This document shows, one piece after another, positions 17,098-25,400 of a stretch of 64,000 nt of DNA. Position numbers and translations under genes: made by a program. Each line of letters starts with the position of its first letter. The stretch's first letter is position 1. The stretch spans positions 52,476-116,475 of the forward strand of contig JACRCN010000001.1 of the NCBI GenBank assembly GCA_016219005.1, written 5' to 3'. The notes beneath the pieces were generated by a model, which was not told the origin of the DNA, searched no databases, and saw only the letters and a list, made by a program, of their open reading frames with translations. Source of the stretch: Deltaproteobacteria bacterium. Its GTDB lineage: Bacteria; Desulfobacterota; Desulfobacteria; Desulfobacterales; SpSt-501.

Positions 17098-17856
17098 ATG
17101 CCTGCCGTGGAACCCGCCGTGCTCAGGGAATTCAAGACCGATCTGCATATTCATACCTGTCTGTCTCCCTGCGGGGATTGGGAGATGAGCCCGCGCAATA
17201 TCATCCAGAGAAGCATCGACGCCTCCCTGGATCTGATCGCCATCTGCGACCACAACACCAGCGAAAACGCCGGCGCTGTCATGCGCGAAGGCCGACGCCG
17301 GGACATCAGTGTTCTGCCCGGACTTGAAATCTGCTCCAAGGAGGAAGTTCATATCCTGGCGATTTTCGGTGAATTGGAACAAGCCCTGGCCATGCAGGAG
17401 TGGGTCTACGCTGGCCTCTCGGGACAGAACCAGCCGGAGGTCTTCGGCTATCAGATCGTGGCCAATGAAGACAGTGAAGTGCTCGGTGAAAACCCGCGAC
17501 TTCTGATTGGAGCCACCCGCCTGGGGCTCGGGGACATCGTGCGTCAAACCCATGCACTGAGCGGGCTCAGCGTGAGCGCCCATCTGGACCGGCCGGCCAA
17601 CGGGATCATCAACCAGCTGGGATTCATTCCCCCGGACCTGGAGCTGGACGCGGTCGAGGTGTCCTATCGGGTCCCTCTGGCCAAGGCCCGGGAGCTGATC
17701 CCTGTGATCGGGGCACTGCCCTGCATCACGTCGTCCGACGCCCATTTTTTCCAGGATATCGGCCGCGCCGCCACGGTGTTCCGGATGGCGGCCCCAACGA
17801 TCGCCGAAATCGGCCTGGCGCTTCGTGGGGAACACAACAGGGGGATTCTGACCTGA
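17098..17856 (+). CDS. PHP-domain phosphoesterase
   Basis: A 252-residue polymerase-and-histidinol-phosphatase-type metal hydrolase. Metal ligands are visible in order: DLHIHTCLSPC near residue 15, CDHNTSENAG near residue 50, PGLEICSKEEVHILAIF near residue 72, SAHLDRP near residue 160 and TSSDAHF near residue 213. Relatives include phosphatases and 3'-5' exonucleases; here it is embedded in the hydrogenase-like module, where homologous clusters also carry a PHP gene, so a role in reversing a phosphorylation or hydrolysing a small signal is plausible but unproven. The next gene starts with the base after its stop, so translation is coupled. Confidence 0.83.
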   Translation: MPAVEPAVLREFKTDLHIHTCLSPCGDWEMSPRNIIQRSIDASLDLIAICDHNTSENAGAVMREGRRRDISVLPGLEICSKEEVHILAIFGELEQALAMQEWVYAGLSGQNQPEVFGYQIVANEDSEVLGENPRLLIGATRLGLGDIVRQTHALSGLSVSAHLDRPANGIINQLGFIPPDLELDAVEVSYRVPLAKARELIPVIGALPCITSSDAHFFQDIGRAATVFRMAAPTIAEIGLALRGEHNRGILT

Positions 17857-18432
17857 GTGCGCGAACTCTCACTCCACGTACTGGATGTCGTTGAAAACGG
17901 GATCGCAGCCGGTGCGCGCTGTATTACGATACGGGTGGAAGAGTCGACCGCCCGGGACCGCCTTGAGATCACCATCCGGGACGACGGCCGCGGGATGCCT
18001 GCGGAAAAAATCCGCAATCTCGCCGATCCCTTTGTGACCACCCGCACGACCCGCCGGGTGGGACTGGGGCTATCCCTCCTCGCCGCGGCTGCCCGGCGGT
18101 GCGAAGGCGACATCCGGGTGGACGCCGAGCCCGGCCGGGGAACCGAGGTGACGGCCTTCTTCCGGCGCAGCCACATCGATCGCGCCCCGCTGGGCGACAT
18201 GGCGGCAACGATGGGGATGCTGATCATCGGCAATCCCCATCTTGACATTGTTTACACCCACAGGTTAGATGAGGGGGAGTTCGTCCTGGACACGCGGGAA
18301 CTCAAGGCCGAGCTGGAGGGCCTGTCCTTGAGCGAACCGGTGGTCGTGCAGCACCTGACGGAATCCATACGCCGGTCGCTCAACGAGTTGGCATCCGGCC
18401 CCGGCGAAGGAACCGTCAACGACCACCCGTGA
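17857..18432 (+). CDS. GHKL ATPase (histidine-kinase-like catalytic domain without phosphoacceptor domain)
   Basis: 191 residues starting from GTG at 17857. The first 25 residues already form the N box (LSLHVLDVVENGIAAGA); G1 is DDGRGMP, the F-box area is LADPFVTTR and G2 is RVGLGLSLL, followed by a GTEVTAFFRRSH end of the ATPase fold near residue 108. There is no DHp helix with a phosphorylatable His, so it is not a normal sensor kinase. The C-terminal 80 residues (after GDMAATMGML) form an unrecognised alpha/beta extension. Second ATPase of the module, after the RsbW-like one, and the fourth gene in a tightly packed run. Confidence 0.8.
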   Translation: MRELSLHVLDVVENGIAAGARCITIRVEESTARDRLEITIRDDGRGMPAEKIRNLADPFVTTRTTRRVGLGLSLLAAAARRCEGDIRVDAEPGRGTEVTAFFRRSHIDRAPLGDMAATMGMLIIGNPHLDIVYTHRLDEGEFVLDTRELKAELEGLSLSEPVVVQHLTESIRRSLNELASGPGEGTVNDHP

Positions 18433-18557
18433 AACGGATGGCTTGGATTTCAGGCCACAAGCCGAAAAGTCAAAAACACGCCGGTGCTTCAAACGTAGCC
18501 CTTGCAACCGCGTACAAAGCACGCGGTTTGTATGGCAAGAAATCAAGGAGGACATCG

Positions 18558-18926
18558 ATGGCGAAGCTGACAATTGACGATCTGAAACGCATAAAGGAGC
18601 AAACCATCAAGTCGACGGCGTTGCGCCAGGGCGATGCCCGAGTCAAGGTCACCGTTCACATGGGGACCTGCGGTATTGCCTCGGGCGCCCGGGACGTCAT
18701 GAACGTGCTGATGCAGGAAATGGCCGAGGCCGACCGCCAGGACATCCGCGTGGTCACCGCCGGCTGCATGGGGATGTGCAGCAGCGAGCCCAACGTGACG
18801 GTCGAGGTCCTGGATTCGGAGCCGATCGTCTACCAGCACATGGACGCCAACCGGATGAGGCAGGTGTTCCGACGCCACGCCCTTCTGGGGGAAGTCCAGA
18901 CCGATTTTGCGCTGGGCAAGATGTGA
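18558..18926 (+). CDS. Thioredoxin-fold [2Fe-2S] ferredoxin-like protein
   Basis: 122 residues resembling the N-terminal thioredoxin-like domain of HydB/NuoF and small ferredoxins next to [FeFe] hydrogenases. The motif VHMGTCGIASGARDV supplies one Cys and TAGCMGMCSSEPNV two more, so three of the four positions usual for the fold are Cys, as in the GTCGIAAGAR subgroup. It starts with MAKLTIDDLKRIKEQT, behind an excellent AAGGAGG. The 125-base gap before it contains a small hairpin (AACCGCG ... CGCGGTT) but no clear terminator. It closes the sensory module, and mtnA starts one base after its stop. Confidence 0.8.
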   Translation: MAKLTIDDLKRIKEQTIKSTALRQGDARVKVTVHMGTCGIASGARDVMNVLMQEMAEADRQDIRVVTAGCMGMCSSEPNVTVEVLDSEPIVYQHMDANRMRQVFRRHALLGEVQTDFALGKM

Positions 18927-18927
18927 C

Positions 18928-20043
18928 ATGCCCGGAAATTCACAACGACGCCGCCCGCTCTGGCTGGATGCGGATGAACAGGCCCTCGGGGTCATCGACC
19001 AGCGGAGGCTTCCCCACCAGTTCGTCACCCTGAGCCTGAAGACCGTCGATGACGTCATCCATGCCATCCGGGAGATGGTCGTGCGGGGCGCGCCCCTCAT
19101 CGGCGCCACGGCGGCCTACGGCATGTGGCTGGCCGCGACCAACTCCATGGGACACGCCCCGGACCCTGACCACTTCCGGCAGGAGGCCCTGCGGTTGAAA
19201 GCCTCCCGGCCGACGGCCATCAACCTTGCCTGGGCCGTGGACCGGGTGCTGGGACGGATGGAGACGGCATCCACCGCGCAGGTCGCCGTCGACCTGGCCC
19301 GGCATGAAGCCGACGCCGTCACCCGCGAAGAAATCGAGAACTGCCGCAGGATCGGGGAATTCGGCCGACCCATCATCGAGGAGTTGAGTCGCGCCAACGA
19401 CGGCCGGACCGTGCACGTGCTCACCCACTGCAACGCCGGCTGGCTCGCCTGCATCGAGCACGGCACCGCCACCGCCCCGATCTACGCCGCCTTCGATCGC
19501 GGAATCGATGTGCACGTCTGGGTCGATGAGACCCGTCCGCTCAACCAGGGCGCGCGCCTGACCGCCTGGGAGCTCGCCGAACGCGGCGTCCGGCACACAG
19601 TCATCGCCGACAACGCCGGCGGGCACCTGATGCAGCACGGGATGGTAGACCTCGTCATCGTCGGCAGCGACCGCACGACGGCCAACGGCGATGTCGCCAA
19701 CAAAATCGGGACCTATCTCAAGGCCCTGGCCGCAAAGGACAACGGCGTACCGTTTTATGTCGCGCTGCCCTCCAGCACGTTCGACTGGAGCCTGCGCGAC
19801 GGGGTTGCCGACATACCCATCGAGGAACGCAACCCCGAAGAGGTGCGCTGGGTGCAGGGCTGGGAAGGCGAAGGCCCGGTCCGGGTCCGGATCTGCCCGG
19901 AAAAAAGCCCGGCGGCCAACTTCGCCTTCGACGTGACCCCGGGGCACCTGGTCACCGGTCTCATCACGGAACGGGGCGTCTGCCGGGCGACCGCGGCGGA
20001 CATCCGGAGGTTGTTTGCGGACAAGATAAAGACAATCTGTTGA
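18928..20043 (+). CDS. mtnA: Methylthioribose-1-phosphate isomerase
   Basis: Isomerises 5-methylthioribose-1-phosphate to methylthioribulose-1-phosphate in methionine salvage. 371 residues with the family motifs MVVRGAPLIGATAAYG near residue 58, ASRPTAINLAWAV, LTHCNAGWLA with the catalytic Cys, VDETRPLNQGARLTAWEL, and VGSDRTTANGDVANKIGT with the catalytic Asp. The ATG at 18928 lies one base after the stop of the thioredoxin-fold ferredoxin gene; the two are likely co-translated. This puts a thioribose salvage enzyme in the same transcript as a redox-sensing module. The upstream enzymes (phosphorylase and MTA deaminases) lie at 7-11 kb. Confidence 0.94.
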   Translation: MPGNSQRRRPLWLDADEQALGVIDQRRLPHQFVTLSLKTVDDVIHAIREMVVRGAPLIGATAAYGMWLAATNSMGHAPDPDHFRQEALRLKASRPTAINLAWAVDRVLGRMETASTAQVAVDLARHEADAVTREEIENCRRIGEFGRPIIEELSRANDGRTVHVLTHCNAGWLACIEHGTATAPIYAAFDRGIDVHVWVDETRPLNQGARLTAWELAERGVRHTVIADNAGGHLMQHGMVDLVIVGSDRTTANGDVANKIGTYLKALAAKDNGVPFYVALPSSTFDWSLRDGVADIPIEERNPEEVRWVQGWEGEGPVRVRICPEKSPAANFAFDVTPGHLVTGLITERGVCRATAADIRRLFADKIKTIC

Positions 20044-20118
20044 GTCCTTTGAGCATAGAAGTGCTTTCAATCCGGATGGCATGTCGCCGATCCGCTTCAG
20101 CAGACGGTAGGCTCAACG

Positions 20119-20149
20119 GACCCAATAGACTCGATAGACCCAATAGACT
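20119..20149. repeat. Short direct repeat upstream of the ahbB-like gene
   Basis: The 13-base unit GACCCAATAGACT occurs at 20119-20131 and 20137-20149, a period of 18 bases, ending 9 bases before the start codon of the next gene. It may be a simple tandem duplication or an operator; no ribosome binding site is otherwise visible in this leader. Confidence 0.5.
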
Positions 20150-20158
20150 AACTTCTCC

Positions 20159-20641
20159 ATGCTGACCGACATCGAAAAAAAAATCATCGCCTCCATTCAG
20201 GAGGACATCCCGGTCACGGAGCGCCCTTACCTAGAGATCGCCCGCAAACTGGACATCTCGGAGGAGGTCCTTCTGGAAACCTTGCGCGGCCTGTCCGCGC
20301 GGGGGGTCATCCGCCGCTTCGGCGCCACCCTGCGCCACCAACGCACGGGCTACACCGCCAACGCCATGGCCGCCTGGAGGGTGGACGAGGAACGCATCGA
20401 CGCGGTGGGGCCGACCATGGCCTCCTTCCGGCAGGTCTCCCACTGCTACCGCCGCAACCCCACCCCCTCCTGGCCCTACAACCTCTACACCATGATCCAC
20501 GCCGAGGATGAAGACGCCTGCCGCGAAACCGCCCGTCGCATGGCCGAGGCCGCCGGCGTCGACTGCTACTCGCTGCTGTTCAGCCGAGAAGAATTGAAAA
20601 AGACCTCCATGGTGTACTTTGCCACGGATGACGAAGACTGA
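20159..20641 (+). CDS. ahbB: Siroheme decarboxylase subunit (AhbB/NirDLGH family)
   Basis: 160 residues with an Lrp/AsnC-like helix-turn-helix N-terminus (ARKLDISEEVLLETLRGL, then RGVIRRFGA) and a C-terminal ferredoxin-like domain with the family signature VSHCYRRNPTPSWPYNLYTMIH. In sulfate reducers AhbA and AhbB decarboxylate siroheme to 12,18-didecarboxysiroheme in the alternative haem pathway; AhbB-like subunits carry this His-Cys-Tyr segment. No ahbA partner is adjacent, which is unusual since the two are often neighbours. The ATG at 20159 has no clear Shine-Dalgarno and is preceded by a 13-base direct repeat. A plain Lrp regulator is less likely given the signature. Confidence 0.82.
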   Translation: MLTDIEKKIIASIQEDIPVTERPYLEIARKLDISEEVLLETLRGLSARGVIRRFGATLRHQRTGYTANAMAAWRVDEERIDAVGPTMASFRQVSHCYRRNPTPSWPYNLYTMIHAEDEDACRETARRMAEAAGVDCYSLLFSREELKKTSMVYFATDDED

Positions 20642-20757
20642 CGATCCCAACCCGGACAAGACGGAACCAGATTCGAAATTCGAGGCACGCAATTCGAGAC
20701 AAAATCAAATCACCTATTGCAAGCGGGTGACGATCTTACCCAACAGGAGAAATGTCC

Positions 20758-22236
20758 ATGATCCATCTTGCCGCTATCGATCTGAAGCGTGAAAAAATAA
20801 GCACCCTGCTGATCCCCGTTTGCGAAGACCAATCCATTCACACCGATGCGGCCGTCCGGGCACTCGCCGAGACCGCACTCGGCCTCGAAGAGTTCCAGGG
20901 CAAACAGGACCAAGAGGTCATCCTCTACAACCCGCCCGGCCTTTCCGTCGAACGGGCCGTCTTCCGGGGGCTGGGGAAAGCGGAAAAGCTCGACGCGGAG
21001 GGGCTGCGCCAAATGGCCGGCAAGAGCCTCAAACGCTGCGCCAAGATGGGAGTGGCGCGCCTGTGGGTGGCCGTCCCGCATGGCGTCGGCCTGGGCCTCG
21101 ACGCATCCTCCGTGCTCACGGCTCTGCTCGAAGGCGCCGTGCTGGGCAACCACGTCTTCGACCGCTACAAACAGAACAAAGAGACCAAGTCCCTCGCCCG
21201 GATTGACTTCCTTGTCCCGGCCGAACACACCCGCCGGTTTCAAAAGCTCCCGTCCCAGATCGAAACGGTCTGCCGCGGCACCATCCTCGCCCGGGAGTGG
21301 GTCAACACACCCTCCAATGAAAAGACTCCCGTTCAGTTTGCGCGGCTCATCACTGCGGCCGCCAAAAAGAGCGGGCTCTCCGCCCGGGTGTTCACGGAGG
21401 CCGAGCTGCAGCACAGAAAATTCGGCGCCCTGTTGGCCGTCGGCGCCGGCAGCCTGAACAGACCGGCCATGGTGGTGCTCGAGCACAAACCCCGCAGCGG
21501 CCGGGACACCGTCGTGCTGGTGGGTAAGGGAGTCACCTTCGACTCGGGCGGCCTCAACATCAAAACCGGCCCGTCTCTGGGCGACATGAAGAGCGATATG
21601 GCCGGTGCCGCGGCCGTTACCGCCACCCTGCTCACCGCCGCCGCGCTGAAGCTCAGCCGCTGCATCGTCGGCGTGATCCCGCTGGTCGAAAACATGGTTT
21701 CGGGTCGTTCCACGCGACCCGGGGACATCGTGACGAGCTTTTCCGGCAAAACCGTTGAGATCGGCAACACCGACGCCGAGGGCCGCCTGATCCTGGCGGA
21801 CGCCATGGCCTACGCCGTCAAGACCTATGCGCCAAAGGTGCTGATCGACGTGGCGACCCTGACCGGTGCCTGCGTCGTGGCGCTGGGGGAGAAGATCGCC
21901 GGTATCTTTGCCAGCGACGAGACGCTCCGGGCGGAAATTCTCGCCGCCGCCGGCCGCACCCAGGAGCGCTGCTGGCCCCTGCCGCTGCCGGAGGACTATA
22001 AGGAGCTTCTCAAGAGCAGCTTTGCCGACATCAACAACATGCCCAGCGCCCGCGAGGGAGGTGCGATCTCCGCCGCCCTGTTCCTGTCGGAGTTCGTCGG
22101 CAACACCCCCTGGGCCCACATCGACATCGCCGGCCCGGCCTACCAGAAAAAGGAAAGCGCCTACTGCGGCGCCGGCGGAACCGGCTTCGGGGTGAGGCTG
22201 CTGATGGATTGGTTGATGATGGGGGTTTCCAAATAG
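20758..22236 (+). CDS. pepA: Leucyl aminopeptidase (M17)
   Basis: A 492-residue cytosolic aminopeptidase. The N-terminal macro-like domain (about 1-165) is followed by the catalytic domain with VGKGVTFDSGGLNIK (metal Lys and Asp), MKSDMAGAAAV, and NTDAEGRLILADAM with the metal Glu-Gly-Arg signature; the C-terminal part has INNMPSAREGGAISAALFL. All M17 metal ligands appear present. GGAGA is well spaced from the ATG at 20758; an ATG two codons earlier is too close. It stands alone and is followed by a strong terminator-like hairpin. Confidence 0.94.
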   Translation: MIHLAAIDLKREKISTLLIPVCEDQSIHTDAAVRALAETALGLEEFQGKQDQEVILYNPPGLSVERAVFRGLGKAEKLDAEGLRQMAGKSLKRCAKMGVARLWVAVPHGVGLGLDASSVLTALLEGAVLGNHVFDRYKQNKETKSLARIDFLVPAEHTRRFQKLPSQIETVCRGTILAREWVNTPSNEKTPVQFARLITAAAKKSGLSARVFTEAELQHRKFGALLAVGAGSLNRPAMVVLEHKPRSGRDTVVLVGKGVTFDSGGLNIKTGPSLGDMKSDMAGAAAVTATLLTAAALKLSRCIVGVIPLVENMVSGRSTRPGDIVTSFSGKTVEIGNTDAEGRLILADAMAYAVKTYAPKVLIDVATLTGACVVALGEKIAGIFASDETLRAEILAAAGRTQERCWPLPLPEDYKELLKSSFADINNMPSAREGGAISAALFLSEFVGNTPWAHIDIAGPAYQKKESAYCGAGGTGFGVRLLMDWLMMGVSK

Positions 22237-22275
22237 CTGGATGAGGCGACTTTAAGGAGCCTTGACACCGCAGCG

Positions 22276-22325
22276 CCCTGTCCGCCCGGGTGCATGTCTT
22301 CTTCCCGGGCCGACAGGGTGTTTTT
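22276..22325 (+). terminator. Rho-independent terminator after pepA
   Basis: Arms CCCTGTCCGCCCGGG (22276-22290) and CCCGGGCCGACAGGG (22304-22318) pair with one mismatch around a 13-base loop, followed by GTGTTTTTGCTTT. The U tract is on the plus strand, 40 bases after the pepA stop. Confidence 0.8.
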
Positions 22326-22384
22326 GCTTTCAATAGGCCGGCCCCGGTCTCAGGCATCATCCCCGGCCAGGGCCACCCCGGCGC

Positions 22385-22639
22385 AGGGGACTTGATCAGC
22401 AGCCAGACCCCGCGCAGGATGGACAGGATGGCGAGTGCCATGAAAACGGCAGAGATGGGTCGGATGAAGAAAATCATCCACGACCCCTGGGAAATGAGCA
22501 GCGTCTGCTGCAAGGATGTCTCCAGCATCTGGGCCAGTACGCTCGCCAGGACCATGGGGGCGATGGGGTAGCCCAACTTCCGCATGAAGTATCCCGCGAT
22601 CCCGAAGATGAACATCACCCACACGTCGAATATGTGGCG
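22385..22639 (-). pseudogene. tctA remnant (C-terminal fragment of a tripartite tricarboxylate transporter)
   Basis: On the minus strand about 85 codons read as the last membrane segments of a TctA protein: FDVWVMFIFGIAGYFMRKLG, YPIAPMVLASVLAQMLE and SWMIFFIRPISAVF, matching in order the end of the intact TctA at 58436-59929 (MFAFSLIGYAMRKFDIPVAP, LALVLGDMAELSLRRALL). Both ends are lost: no start or family N-terminus to the right, and to the left the frame runs on into non-homologous sequence. No tctB or tctC pieces are visible next to it. It is a gene relic in the 593-base gap between pepA and the flavin reductase. Confidence 0.75.
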
Positions 22640-22829
22640 ACGGAAGGGGCGCACCCGGGCAGCAGCCCCAAAAAGAAGCCTACTCCTGAAGACCGGACCA
22701 TGGGGCCGATACATTTCTTTTGGCTGTTGACACACAAGCCGGTCTTCCTCTACATTCCAGGCGGCATGAAGCGCTTTCCGGTTACCGCATCATTGTGATG
22801 GGTGCCCACAATCCAAGGATCAAGACCGC

Positions 22830-23426
22830 ATGGCCAAGAGCGAACGCATCCAAAAGCAATCCTGGAAGCCGGGCAACATGCTGGCGCCGATCCCCGCGGT
22901 CCTGGTGAGCTGCGGGACCGCAGAGGGCTCGAAGCCGAACCTGATCACCATCGCCTGGGCCGGCAGCGTGTGCAGCGACCCGCCCATGCTCTCGATCTCG
23001 GTCCGTCCCAAGCGGTATTCCTACGACATCCTCCAAGCCACACGCGAGTTCGTGGTGAACGTCCCCTCCGTTCGGCAGGCCAGGGCAACGGACTGGTGCG
23101 GGATGGTCTCCGGCCGCAGGCAGGACAAGTTCGCGGCCATGGGCCTGACACCGGCCCCGTCCTTGAAGGTCAAATGCCCGATTGTCCTGGAGTGCCCGCT
23201 CAACATCGAGTGCCGGGTTCGGAAAGCGCTGAATCTGGGTTCACACACCCTCTTCCTGGCGGAGGTCGTCGCCGTGCAGGTGCACGCCGGCCTGATCGAC
23301 GCAAAGGGACGGCTGCGGGTGGGGGACGCCGGCCTGCTGGCGTTCGCCCATGGGGAGTATTTCGCGTTGGGCCGCAGCCTGGGACGCTTCGGCTTTTCCG
23401 TGCGAAAACGCAGGCGCAAGGCATAG
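22830..23426 (+). CDS. Flavin reductase-like (flavoredoxin-type) FMN-binding protein
   Basis: 198 residues of the FMN-binding split-barrel family. The start has PIPAVLVSCGT, then NLITIAWAGSVCSDPPMLSISVRPKRYSYDIL, and EFVVNVPS, which form the FMN site; further on LNLGSHTLFLAEVVAVQVH and LLAFAHGEYFALG. Members reduce or bind FMN; in sulfate reducers flavoredoxin takes part in electron transfer, but the partner cannot be told here. The highly basic tail (VRKRRRKA) is unusual. The ATG at 22830 has only a weak ribosome site (CAAGG). Single gene. Confidence 0.82.
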   Translation: MAKSERIQKQSWKPGNMLAPIPAVLVSCGTAEGSKPNLITIAWAGSVCSDPPMLSISVRPKRYSYDILQATREFVVNVPSVRQARATDWCGMVSGRRQDKFAAMGLTPAPSLKVKCPIVLECPLNIECRVRKALNLGSHTLFLAEVVAVQVHAGLIDAKGRLRVGDAGLLAFAHGEYFALGRSLGRFGFSVRKRRRKA

Positions 23427-23508
23427 ACGGCAGCTCCGGCTCCATCCCGGCCATGACGAACCGGTGAGCCGGGGGGCCTGACAAGCGGGGCAGTCTGAAA
23501 GCGGCGGG

Positions 23509-23829
23509 TCAGGGCCGGCCGAGCCTGCGGTAGAGTCCGATCAGGCAATAAACCGCACAGGCCCAGATGGCGCTGTTCGCCGCCATGGGGATATAGACCC
23601 AGTTTCCCGGAAACCACTCGCGCGGGAAAAGCGCCAGGGTGACCAGCGGGAAATGGAGCAGCCTCGTGGCACGCACCAGCAGCGTAACGGCCAGCCCGGG
23701 GCCATCGGTAGCCCCCGCCGCCTGCGATGTCAGGGCCATGGTCAGCGGGAGAATGAGATTGCTCAGACCGAAATGGACCCCCGCGATTCCGAGCCACGCA
23801 AGCAACTTGATCCTAACGCACGAGTTCAT
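23509..23829 (-). CDS. Small membrane protein, unknown function
   Basis: 106 residues with three likely membrane helices: IKLLAWLGIAGVHFGLSNLIL near the start, a middle one around LLHFPLVTLALFP, and a third at SAIWACAVYCLIGLYRRLG. No family recognised. The ATG at 23829 has AAGGAAAGG five bases upstream; the frame is open 13 codons further but without support. It is transcribed away from the porin gene, so the 200 bases between hold divergent control regions. Confidence 0.6.
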   Translation of the reverse strand: MNSCVRIKLLAWLGIAGVHFGLSNLILPLTMALTSQAAGATDGPGLAVTLLVRATRLLHFPLVTLALFPREWFPGNWVYIPMAANSAIWACAVYCLIGLYRRLGRP

Positions 23830-23874
23830 GGGCGCCTTTCCTTTATTCTTAATCATTCCGTCTCGCATTTTGAC

Positions 23875-23904
23875 TTGACTTCATATCACCCATTTATTTA
23901 TGTA
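23875..23904 (+). promoter_or_regulatory. Possible sigma70 promoter for the porin gene
   Basis: TTGACT at 23875-23880 and TATGTA at 23899-23904 with an 18-base spacer, in an AT-rich stretch between the divergent membrane protein and porin genes. It would give a leader of about 120 bases before the strong AAGGAGGT of the porin. The match is moderate. Confidence 0.4.
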
Positions 23905-24032
23905 TGGGAACAATTAATCCGTTTTGTCATAGACTCATCACACCTGCCCCTTCCCAACTCAATGAACACTCGGCCGGAGACATCGGGTTTCAGGCAACGT
24001 CCACCTTACCAAACAGAAGGAGGTAATTGAAC

Positions 24033-25400
24033 ATGCGCCAAAGAAAAGTCCTCGACTTTTTGCTTTGCGGTATGTTGACAGTCTCCCTGGTGCTGGCGGT
24101 CGGAACGGCCTCCGCGCAACCGGTGAGCATCGACGCCAAGACGCTCAAAAACCTTCAGGAAACTATTGAACAACAGCGACTGCTAATGCAAAAGCAAACC
24201 CAAGAGCTCAAATCCCAATCAGAAATGCTCAATTCGCTGCAGAAACAGGTGAACGATCTGAGCAACAAGGCGTCGGAGGCCCAGACCCAGGCGGTTCAGG
24301 CTAAATCCAAGGCCGACTTGGCCGTCGATACCGCCAACAAGGCAACGGAAGCGGCCCAGGCGACCGCCCAGCGTGAAGTCACATCCGGGCAGGAACGCGT
24401 CAAGCTTGCCGTCTCCGGCCAGGTCAACCGGGCCATGAACATCGTTGATGACGGTAAAAACACTGCGGCCTACTATGTCGACAACGACGCCTCCAACAGC
24501 CGTGTCCGTTTTGTCGGCACCGCCAAAATGACGGACGATTTGACTCTCGGCTCGAAGATTGAGGTTGCCTTCGCTCCGAACGAGTCCTCGGTGGTCTCCC
24601 AGAACAACGAAACGCCCGAGGACTTCTTCAACGAGCGCTGGGCGGAAGCTTCGCTCGCCAGCAAATCCTATGGAAAAATCTCGCTCGGCAAAGGCGATAC
24701 GGCCTCCAACAACACGGCCGAAGTCGACCTGTCCAGGACCGACGTGGTCCAGTACGCAAGTATTGAAGGCATCGCCGGCGGCATGCTGTTCCGCGAGAGC
24801 AGCGGAAACCACAACATCACCACCATCAATGTTTCGAGTGCATTCAGTGACCGGGACGGTTTGAGCCGCCAGTCGCGGATCCGCTACGACACTCCCAGCT
24901 TTTACGGCTTCAGCCTTGCCGGCTCCGCGGTGACCAACCAGCGCGCGGATGCGGCTCTGTTCTGGGGCGGGCAGGGCTACGGCTTTCAAGCCGCCGGCGC
25001 CGCGGCCATCTCCAACCCCAACCAGGACAATACCAACTACCAGTATGACGGCTCTTTTTCCATCCTGCACGAGAAGACCGGGCTGAATCTCACGTTGTCT
25101 GCCGGTTTGCTGGATCGCGACAACCAGGGCGACCCCACCAATCTTTGGATCAAACCGGGGTGGATCGCACATTTCTTTGACTTCGGCTACACTGCCTTTG
25201 CCGTGGACTACGACCGATCTTTGAATTTGCCCACCGGAACCGACAACGGGTATTCGGTCGGTGCGGCGGTGGTGCAGTCGCTCGACAAATTCGGGACCGA
25301 GCTTTACTTTCAGTATCGTCTGTATTCACTGGACCGGGGCTCCGGCCCGAGCGTTGAAGACATCAACGTTGGCACCGTCGGAGCAAGGATCAAGTTCTGA
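24033..25400 (+). CDS. Outer-membrane porin with N-terminal coiled coil
   Basis: 455 residues: signal peptide (about 1-28, ending TASAQ), a Gln/Lys-rich coiled coil at about 35-110 (LQETIEQQRLLMQKQ, LNSLQKQVNDLSNK, alternating Ala/Lys heptads), then a Gram-negative porin barrel beginning near VKLAVSGQVNRAMNI with repeated amphipathic strands (SRVRFVGTAKM, KISLGKGDTAS, SRIRYDTPSFYGFSLAG) and the terminal VGARIKF, whose final Phe is the outer-membrane sorting signal. The coiled coil could trimerise or anchor the barrel to peptidoglycan, as in other such porins. The start is the ATG at 24033, behind AAGGAGGT. The next gene overlaps its stop. Confidence 0.85.
   Translation: MRQRKVLDFLLCGMLTVSLVLAVGTASAQPVSIDAKTLKNLQETIEQQRLLMQKQTQELKSQSEMLNSLQKQVNDLSNKASEAQTQAVQAKSKADLAVDTANKATEAAQATAQREVTSGQERVKLAVSGQVNRAMNIVDDGKNTAAYYVDNDASNSRVRFVGTAKMTDDLTLGSKIEVAFAPNESSVVSQNNETPEDFFNERWAEASLASKSYGKISLGKGDTASNNTAEVDLSRTDVVQYASIEGIAGGMLFRESSGNHNITTINVSSAFSDRDGLSRQSRIRYDTPSFYGFSLAGSAVTNQRADAALFWGGQGYGFQAAGAAAISNPNQDNTNYQYDGSFSILHEKTGLNLTLSAGLLDRDNQGDPTNLWIKPGWIAHFFDFGYTAFAVDYDRSLNLPTGTDNGYSVGAAVVQSLDKFGTELYFQYRLYSLDRGSGPSVEDINVGTVGARIKF

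Noticed and set aside
12761..22280. A 20-base sequence shared by the promoter at 12761 and the pepA terminator at 22260
   Set aside because: CCTTGACACCGCARCGCCCT matches with one difference. In a GC-rich window of this size that may be chance, and the second site lacks a -10 box.
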